Below, one piece after another: positions 16,387 through 21,432 of a DNA stretch of 21,432 bases. The notes under the pieces are model-generated. The model was not told where the DNA came from and did not search any database. It worked only from the letters and a program-made list of their open reading frames with translations. The stretch is from an uncultured Collinsella sp. (GTDB lineage: Bacteria; Actinomycetota; Coriobacteriia; Coriobacteriales; Coriobacteriaceae): assembly GCA_900552755.1 (NCBI GenBank), contig USAY01000022.1, positions 1-21,432 of the forward strand. The letters run 5' to 3'. Position numbers and translations under genes: made by a program. How positions within the stretch are numbered: the stretch's first letter is position 1; every line of letters begins with the position of its first letter.

Positions 16387-16581
16387 CAAAAGATAGGCGC
16401 CCCAGGCCCGTTAGGACCAAGAGCGCCTTACATCTAGAAATCATCAGCCCAGTTCCGAAAAGCGAGCCGCTTGCGACAACCAAGTAGCCACAGGCCCCGG
16501 GAGAGCGGGGGCACCGGCTTAGGTTTATCGCGAGTTCCGCACGAACAGGAGGCCACTAGCCCCGATGTTTTGGACGTGACA

Positions 16582-16687
16582 GCGAGAGGGGCCCTGGCAT
16601 GGCAAGGTGACGTGAAACAAGGCGGCGCCGACCTTCTGGTCGCGCCGCCGAAGTTGAACGTCAGATTGCCGTGCCAGGGCCCCTCGC
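16582..16687. repeat. Long imperfect inverted repeat (about 50-base arms)
   Basis: The left arm begins GCGAGAGGGGCCCTGGCA and the right arm ends TGCCAGGGCCCCTCGC. The arms match along most of their length, through TGACGT and AAC blocks, to GGCGGCGC and GCGCCGCC next to a central loop around CTTCTGG. The RNA would form one long hairpin on either strand. There is no reading frame of interest. The stretch before it (16387-16581) holds a weak AGGCGC/GCGCCT inverted repeat and nothing else I can identify. Confidence 0.75.
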
Positions 16688-16700
16688 AGCGTCGAGAGGA

Positions 16701-16722
16701 CCGCCGTTCGGTAGAACGGCGG
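16701..16722 (-). terminator. Hairpin right after the JetD-like gene
   Basis: A perfect 9-bp stem, CCGCCGTTC at 16701-16709 with GAACGGCGG at 16714-16722, has a 4-nt loop and starts two bases beyond the stop codon. No T run follows. It may end transcription together with the long inverted repeat behind it, or protect the mRNA end. Confidence 0.5.
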
Positions 16723-16724
16723 AA

Positions 16725-18893
16725 CTAATTGTTCAGCATGCGGTCGAAGCTTCCCGAGTCGCCATCCCGATAGTCGGCGGTCATCAGAATCTCCTGTGGA
16801 ATGCGTCCGCCCTCGCGCAGCACGTTGCGGAACTGCACGCGCGTGACCATGGGCAGATCCTTGATCGTCGCCGCCAGGTTCTGCGGCACACCCTGGTTGG
16901 CAGCTGCGGGTTCGCACTCTCCGCCGGCCTTCACGCGACGCTTGTGCTCGGCAAGCATGGCGCGATACATACCGGCATGCAGGCGAATCTCTACCACATT
17001 GGCGTTACGGGTCTGCTCGACAATGCGCGCACCCTCTCGGTCGATGTCGCCCACGTAGTAGACATAGTTAAAGCGATAGCCGATCTCGGCCAGATAATCA
17101 TCCAGTGCGTGCGAAACGCTCGCCTTGCAGCCACCGCCAAAGATCACGCCGCCCACCTTGGTGCCAAAAAGCTTGGCGTGCTTGCGGCCGCGCAGGAGCT
17201 TGACGATTTCGTCATAGGTGTCTAGGTTCTCGACCATAATGAACGGCTTGTCGGCGCCCAGCGTAAAGAAACCCGTAAAGTGCACGGGGCGGTTGGGGGC
17301 GACCTTAATCGCCTGCATGCTGATACCTTTTTCGGTCATACGCCGAATCAGGCGCTCGCCGTGCTTGCCGTCAAAGGCCTTCTCATCGTTAAAAATCTGG
17401 TAGGCGCGCTGGCGACGCGAAGCGACCGGCGTGTCGGCACCGCGATTCTGCTCAATCCAAGCCTGGATGATCGCAATTTCCTCGGCAATCTTGCGGTTGG
17501 ACATCTCGTTGTGCTGAGTGCGCTGCGGAGCCTTTTTGCCGTCCTTGCCCTCGACCTTAACAATTTGAGTCTGCTGCTCCTTGATCTTAGAGAGCGCCGT
17601 GGGCGTAGGGACAACTTTGAGCAGCTGCCTGCCTAAAACGCGGGCAAGGGCAAACGCCGAGACCTCGCCGTGAACGGCCGACTTGGGCTGCTGGGCAGCA
17701 GTATCTGCTGCGGCAGACTCCGGCTTCTTCTGAGACTTGCGCTTAGAATCGCCTTGGGAATTGCGCTCGCGCTTCAGCATAGACGCCTGCTTCTGCGGAC
17801 GATCGGACTTACTCTCCTTCGCCCGCTGGCGCTTAGGCTGCCCCGAAGAAACCTCGACCTTCGCATCCTCGTCCTGCGGCGTGGTCTTCTCGGCTGCAGT
17901 CTCGGCATGGGAACTGCGGCCCCCACGATGGCGACGGCGGCGAGGCTTGCTCGAAGCACCCTCCCCCGTCTGTTCAACCGCAGGTTGCTGGCCCTGGGTC
18001 TCCGTATCGGACGCAGTCTGCTCATCAACAGGCTTCTGTTCACGAACTCCCGACTCGGCAGGCTTCACGGCCTTCTCGGCCCGCACCTCCGGAACCTGAT
18101 TAACCTTCTCCTGGCGCTTTACGGGGTACGCGCGACCTGCAAAGCCGCGACCGGGACGACACGAGTCTGAGGCCTTCTTGGCCGGCTTCTCAGAATCGTC
18201 CGCAACTTCGGCAGTCTCTTCGGCCTCGCGCACAACATCCTGCTGCTCGGCCCTAAAATGCGCACCGCGGCGACGCTTGGGTTCCTGAGGCTCAGCGGAC
18301 TTTTGCTCTTTCACAGACTCCTGCGGCTCGGAGACGGGCTCGTTCTCGACAACCTCGGTAACGGCCCCATCCTTTTGAGCGACGGCGCGACGGAAGCGCT
18401 CCTGCTGGGCGCGGCGCTGCGCATCGCGCTTGCCACCCCCGCCAAAACCGCCGCGTCCTGCCTTGGCCGTAAAGGCACGCACGACGTTCTCATCGAGCAA
18501 CTCATCGGTATCGACATGCTCACGCGGAGCAACTTCTTCCACAGCAGGCACGTCAGCGGAATCCTCGACGGACTCGGCAGGCTGCTCCTGGGCATCGCGG
18601 ATCTCGGCATTGATGGTATAGAACGCCGGGCGCCCGTTAATGCCGCTACCCTCGATCTTGGTCACAATATTGGCCGCGATAAGCTCATCGCGCATCGCCT
18701 TGGTGTCACATTCCTTATCGACGGAGCGGAAAATCTGCGCCAGCGCACTCGACTTAATCTTGAGCGCCTTGCGGCAAAGCAGGTCGTAGGCAACCAGCTT
18801 GGCACGCTCGGCAGAAAGCGACGTCTGGCTGCTCAGACGTTCAGCCAGGGCATCGACATTATTTTGGTTATCGGAATATACCGTCTTGGCCAC
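16725..18893 (-). CDS. Toprim protein resembling Wadjet JetD (DUF2220), with winged-helix-like N-terminus and long disordered linker
   Basis: The gene encodes 722 residues from GTG 18893, which has GAAAGGGG four bases upstream. An in-frame ATG further up (18974) lacks a site. Residues about 1-100 look like a winged helix (IKSSALAQIFRSVDKECD ... NGRPAFYTINAEI). Residues about 105-430 are low-complexity, rich in Glu, Lys, Gln and Arg, with basic patches such as KPRRRRHRGGR, and are probably disordered. The C-terminal part (about 470-720) has RRQRAYQIFNDEKAF, then MVENLDTYDE with Glu555, then YYVGDIDREGARI with Asp616 and Asp618, the Glu...Asp-x-Asp pattern of Toprim nucleases in the JetD/DUF2220 family. 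The related Wadjet subunit cleaves circular DNA. No JetA, JetB or JetC gene is in the window. The Toprim assignment is good; the function is not known. Confidence 0.75.
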   Translation of the reverse strand: MAKTVYSDNQNNVDALAERLSSQTSLSAERAKLVAYDLLCRKALKIKSSALAQIFRSVDKECDTKAMRDELIAANIVTKIEGSGINGRPAFYTINAEIRDAQEQPAESVEDSADVPAVEEVAPREHVDTDELLDENVVRAFTAKAGRGGFGGGGKRDAQRRAQQERFRRAVAQKDGAVTEVVENEPVSEPQESVKEQKSAEPQEPKRRRGAHFRAEQQDVVREAEETAEVADDSEKPAKKASDSCRPGRGFAGRAYPVKRQEKVNQVPEVRAEKAVKPAESGVREQKPVDEQTASDTETQGQQPAVEQTGEGASSKPRRRRHRGGRSSHAETAAEKTTPQDEDAKVEVSSGQPKRQRAKESKSDRPQKQASMLKRERNSQGDSKRKSQKKPESAAADTAAQQPKSAVHGEVSAFALARVLGRQLLKVVPTPTALSKIKEQQTQIVKVEGKDGKKAPQRTQHNEMSNRKIAEEIAIIQAWIEQNRGADTPVASRRQRAYQIFNDEKAFDGKHGERLIRRMTEKGISMQAIKVAPNRPVHFTGFFTLGADKPFIMVENLDTYDEIVKLLRGRKHAKLFGTKVGGVIFGGGCKASVSHALDDYLAEIGYRFNYVYYVGDIDREGARIVEQTRNANVVEIRLHAGMYRAMLAEHKRRVKAGGECEPAAANQGVPQNLAATIKDLPMVTRVQFRNVLREGGRIPQEILMTADYRDGDSGSFDRMLNN

Positions 18894-18997
18894 GGGGCCC
18901 CTTTCATATGCACACATATACGTCCATATGGTACAACGCGCGCCCTTATCCATGCAAAACATCTGCGAGAACACTCGAGCGTCACCCGCTTTTGCAT

Positions 18998-19038
18998 GAA
19001 AAAAAGACCGAGCCCGCGAAGTCGCGGACCCGGTCTTT
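18998..19038 (-). terminator. Terminator of cstA
   Basis: AAAGACCG at 19003-19010 pairs with CGGTCTTT at 19031-19038, with an inner CCGCG/CGCGG stem. On the - strand it runs into seven T residues (A run 18999-19005). It lies 40 bases after the cstA stop and insulates the JetD-like gene. Confidence 0.92.
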
Positions 19039-19077
19039 CCGAGTCATATAGATGTGACGTTCAACTCGTCAGGTCGG

Positions 19078-20967
19078 CTAAGCCTTGGCGGCCTCGGCGT
19101 CGACGGGAGCCTCGGCAGCAGCAGTGCGGCCATACTCGGCCTTGCCCATCTCGGACCACTCGGGATCCTCGTCAGGCATGGAACCGGTCTCCTTGCCGAA
19201 GAACTCCTTGAGGCAGTTAACGGCAACGATGAGGCCCAGGACCATCAGCAGAACGGCAAAGACAAGCTGCAGGCCCTTGGTGGCGGCGACGGAGACGGCG
19301 GCCGTGGTGGCGGTAGCCGGGATGGTGCCGAAGAAGCCGTAAGCCTGGACAGCGACCATGCAGCCCATGGCGCTCTGGACCAGCGAGGTGAAGGTGCAGC
19401 AGAGCAGGAAGACGACGGGCACGTAGAGCATCCAGCCCTTGCGGCCGGTGCACTTACAGAACACGGCGAGGGTGATCATGGTCATGCCGCCGAGCAGCTG
19501 GTTGGAAGCACCAAAGAGCGGCCAGATGTTGGCATAGCCACCAAAAGCGAGGGCAAGACCGGGAAGCAGGGTAACGACCGTGGCGAACCAGGGGTTGCCG
19601 AGGACCTTCATATAGCCGGCCTTGGACTCGATGGCCAGGGCATCGTTGGTCTGGGCAAAGAACTCGGAGAACGAAGTGCGGGCGATGCGGGCGACGGCGT
19701 CGAGCGAGGTCAGGGCCAGAGCAGAGACGTTCATGGTCATAAAGACGGTAGCGAGCGTGCCGTCAACACCGAAGGCCTGCATACCGCGGGAGATGCCAGC
19801 GGCGAAGATCTGGAACGGGGTGGAAGCGACACCGGCGTTGAGGGCGCCGGTACCGGCGGTGTTCATGTCGGAGAACATGATGCCGGCGACGATGATGGCA
19901 AGGATGCCGACGAAGGACTCGACGATCATGGCGCCGTAACCGACCTTGACGGCGTCCTGCTCCTTCTCGACCTGCTTAGAAGAGGTGCCGGAAGAAACGA
20001 GGCTGTGGAAACCGGAGAGAGCACCGCAAGCGACGGAGACGAACAGGACCGGGAACATCATGCCGGAGGCAGTGGAGAAGCCGGTGAAGACCGGAGCGGT
20101 GATAGTGGCCTGACCGTTGACGCCCAGGACGACGATGCCGAGGACAGCGCAGACGATCATGACGATCATCATGATGGAAGTGAGGTAGTCACGCGGGGTC
20201 TTGAGCATCTGGATGGGCATAGCGCCAGCGAAGACCAGGTAGACCATGACGACGGCGAACCACTGGAACTTATCCAGGTAGACCGGGAACTGCATACCGA
20301 CGGCGAACATGAGAACCATGAGGACCACGCCGGTGACGAACTCGGCAGCACCGGTGAGGTTGAACTTCTTCTGGGCCCAACCAAAGGCGATAGCGACGAA
20401 GGTGAACAGGATGGAGATGGTACCAGCGCAGCCGGCGGCATAGGACTTGGTGAAGTCGATGGCACCGGTAGCAGCACCAGAAGCGTCAACGGCCGGGGTG
20501 AACATGAACGTCTTGCAGACCATGTCGGTGAAGGCGGCGATGACGATGATGCAGAACAGCCAGCAGAACAGCAGGAACAGGCGACGGCCGGTCTTGCCGA
20601 TGTACTTCTCGATGAGCTGAGCGAGCGACTTGCCGTTGTTCTTCATCGAAGCGTACAGAGCACCAAAGTCGTGGACGGCACCAAAGAAGATACCGCCGAC
20701 GAGGACCCAGAGCACGACGGGCAGCCAGCCAAAGGCCATGGCGACGATCGTACCCGTGACAGGGCCAGCACCGCAGATCGAGCTGAACTGGTGCGAGAAC
20801 GCGGTGAAGGCAGAGACGGGCGAGAAGCTCTTGCCGTCCTTCATGCGCTTGGCCGGCGTGAGGGCCTCTTTGTCAACGCCCCACTTGTTGGCCAGCCAGC
20901 GGCCGTAGCCCAGATAGCCGCAGGCGAGCACCGCCGCAGCCACAACCATGAGCAAAACTCCGTTCAT
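19078..20967 (-). CDS. cstA: Carbon starvation protein CstA family transporter
   Basis: This is a polytopic inner-membrane transporter of 629 residues. E. coli relatives CstA and BtsT import pyruvate, and CstA has also been linked to peptide uptake. Family features are the N-terminal LGYGRWLANKWGVD, then FSPVSAFTAFSHQFSSICGAGPVTG and the VHDFGALYAS segment, followed by many hydrophobic helices. The last 40 residues are hydrophilic and acidic. It is shorter than E. coli CstA (about 700). The start ATG has a strong AGGAGG site, 20975-20980 on the opposite reading. The gene stands alone, with terminators on both sides. The upstream one lies in its own leader and suggests attenuation. Confidence 0.93.
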   Translation of the reverse strand: MNGVLLMVVAAAVLACGYLGYGRWLANKWGVDKEALTPAKRMKDGKSFSPVSAFTAFSHQFSSICGAGPVTGTIVAMAFGWLPVVLWVLVGGIFFGAVHDFGALYASMKNNGKSLAQLIEKYIGKTGRRLFLLFCWLFCIIVIAAFTDMVCKTFMFTPAVDASGAATGAIDFTKSYAAGCAGTISILFTFVAIAFGWAQKKFNLTGAAEFVTGVVLMVLMFAVGMQFPVYLDKFQWFAVVMVYLVFAGAMPIQMLKTPRDYLTSIMMIVMIVCAVLGIVVLGVNGQATITAPVFTGFSTASGMMFPVLFVSVACGALSGFHSLVSSGTSSKQVEKEQDAVKVGYGAMIVESFVGILAIIVAGIMFSDMNTAGTGALNAGVASTPFQIFAAGISRGMQAFGVDGTLATVFMTMNVSALALTSLDAVARIARTSFSEFFAQTNDALAIESKAGYMKVLGNPWFATVVTLLPGLALAFGGYANIWPLFGASNQLLGGMTMITLAVFCKCTGRKGWMLYVPVVFLLCCTFTSLVQSAMGCMVAVQAYGFFGTIPATATTAAVSVAATKGLQLVFAVLLMVLGLIVAVNCLKEFFGKETGSMPDEDPEWSEMGKAEYGRTAAAEAPVDAEAAKA

Positions 20968-21001
20968 TACATTTCCTCCTCTAAAAAGAACTTCCTAGAC
21001 A

Positions 21002-21041
21002 TAAAAAATGAGGGCCGTCGGTTGCGCTCGACGGCCCTCAT
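21002..21041 (-). terminator. Leader terminator just upstream of cstA (attenuator)
   Basis: A perfect 13-bp stem (21008-21020 with 21029-21041, core GAGGGCCGTCG) is followed on the - strand by six T residues. It ends only about 35 bases before the cstA start codon, inside the cstA transcript if the promoter at 21209-21237 is used. No gene on the - strand ends upstream of it, so it has nothing to terminate except the leader. Confidence 0.88.
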
Positions 21042-21044
21042 CTT

Positions 21045-21130
21045 CATCAGCCGCCCGTTATCGTACGGGCTAGCTGTATGTGCTAACCCGCATCAGATAA
21101 TTACTACGCTGATAATGTTTAGCTGATGCG
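21045..21130 (-). promoter_or_regulatory. Competing hairpin arms of the cstA attenuator
   Basis: On the - strand, CGCATCAG (21123-21130, in the leader codons) can pair with CTGATGCG (21089-21096) around the stop codon. GGGTTAGC (21082-21089) can pair with GCTAGCCC (21067-21074). GCCCGT (21065-21070) can pair with ACGGGC (21053-21058). The leader segment CATCAGC can also pair with GCTGATG (21045-21051), just before the terminator. These overlapping partners are what an attenuator needs. Confidence 0.55.
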
Positions 21131-21137
21131 TGAACAT
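21093..21137 (-). CDS. Candidate leader peptide of cstA, rich in Ile and Val
   Basis: A 14-codon frame encodes MFTHQLNIISVVII and stops; six of the fourteen residues are Ile or Val, clustered at the end. AGAGGA lies about ten bases upstream on the - strand. An in-frame ATG at 21161 would extend it to 22 codons. The codons for Thr-His-Gln and the stop region form the two arms of an 8-bp inverted repeat, so a stalled ribosome would change RNA folding. Translation is not proven; the composition and position are what suggest it. Confidence 0.55.
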   Translation of the reverse strand: MFTHQLNIISVVII

Positions 21138-21208
21138 GTCTAAGAAATCCTCTTCAATCATGATGCGAACGATCCGTGCGTGTTCACATCCCCCAGTGGT
21201 TGAAAAGG

Positions 21209-21237
21209 AGTATGAAACTTTAGTTACCTAAAGTCAA
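21209..21237 (-). promoter_or_regulatory. cstA promoter with overlapping palindrome
   Basis: On the - strand TTGACT (21232-21237), a 17-base spacer and CATACT (21209-21214) form a sigma-70-like promoter. AT-rich DNA lies upstream (21238-21295). The palindrome ACTTTAG-TTAC-CTAAAGT (21217-21234) fills the spacer and touches the -35 box, so a bound regulator would block or modify transcription. The predicted start near 21202 gives a leader of about 235 bases before cstA. Confidence 0.65.
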
Positions 21238-21432
21238 CGCAAATATGTAATGAATTTTCAACTTTTTTTGAATTTCTCGGTATAAAACGCCACTGACCTC
21301 GGACTTTACCCAACAAAAGTTTTTGCATGAGAGATGCCCCTCGGGAGCGAGCGGGCGTATACAAGGTTTCCTGCTCTACAGTCCTGCTCGCACGGAGAGC
21401 ACATTAAGTGCTCTCCGGCTCGTGCGGAACTC
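21238..21432. other. Intergenic end of the window, no gene seen
   Basis: Up to about 21300 the DNA is AT-rich, with an imperfect palindrome around TTCAACTTTTTTTGAA. The rest is GC-rich and contains a perfect 10-bp stem, CGGAGAGCAC at 21393-21402 with 21408-21417, loop ATTAA. That stem has no T run on either side. I could not match it to a known RNA. Confidence 0.5.

Noticed and set aside
18894..18974. Longer N-terminus for the JetD-like protein
   Set aside because: GTG 18893 has GAAAGGGG directly upstream; the extension has no such site and looks like promoter DNA.
21002..21100. T-box leader for cstA
   Set aside because: I see no T-box sequence of the TGGNACC type and no specifier-loop layout; a leader-peptide attenuator fits better.
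19054..21126. 690-codon + strand frame opposite cstA
   Set aside because: It is long only because of the codon bias of cstA on the other strand; its translation is Gly/Asp/Glu/His-rich low-complexity sequence with no domain.
21300..21432. Cobalamin or other riboswitch (GCCACTG word, paired stems)
   Set aside because: The other conserved boxes are absent and no regulated gene follows within the window.

Overview
The window is high-GC, tightly packed bacterial DNA. Ribosome-binding sites are mostly of GAAAGG/AGGAGG type, the single tRNA gene has an encoded CCA end, and the gene content is that of a fermentative carbohydrate user. The combination suggests a gut actinobacterium of the class Coriobacteriia, most likely Collinsella. 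This rests on my recognition of the protein families and their style, not on a database search.

Left part (1-9616): alpha-glucan use. The 3' part of malQ (4-alpha-glucanotransferase) and a complete alpha-glucan phosphorylase gene run on the + strand. A CUT1-type sugar ABC transporter operon runs towards them on the - strand, in the order lipoprotein, permease, permease, ATPase. A TreR-like GntR/UTRA repressor gene lies just upstream of that operon. The convergent gap (3770-4224) holds an unusual array: five clear copies and one degraded copy of a 14-bp word, alternating in orientation every 39-41 bp.

Middle part (9617-14890): divergent from the repressor is a PTS permease of the alpha-glucoside/maltose type, EIIC-EIIB, fused in one frame to a Cof-type HAD phosphatase. 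A single polypeptide could therefore import, phosphorylate and perhaps dephosphorylate a disaccharide. Near-identical 10-bp words in all three promoter regions suggest that the repressor coordinates the ABC and PTS routes. Next come a polyprenyl diphosphate synthase, a cytoplasmic protein with two peptidoglycan-binding domains that looks like a catalytically dead amidase (CwlM-like), and tRNA-Gln(TTG). Right after the tRNA there is a structured GC-rich stretch carrying partial copies of the tRNA 3' end.

Right part (14890-21432): all genes are on the - strand. There is a lower-GC AAA ATPase of the DUF4143 family with palindromic repeats in its promoter. There is a 722-residue protein combining an N-terminal winged-helix-like region, a long disordered basic/acidic linker and a C-terminal Toprim domain resembling the Wadjet subunit JetD (DUF2220), with no JetA/B/C beside it. 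The last gene is a CstA-family carbon-starvation/pyruvate transporter. The cstA leader looks like a classical attenuator: promoter, a 14-codon (or 22-codon) leader peptide ending in a run of Ile/Val codons, competing hairpins, and a strong terminator just before the cstA ribosome-binding site.

The observations most worth follow-up are the alternating 14-bp array, the cstA attenuator, the EIIC-EIIB-HAD fusion and the orphan JetD-like protein.
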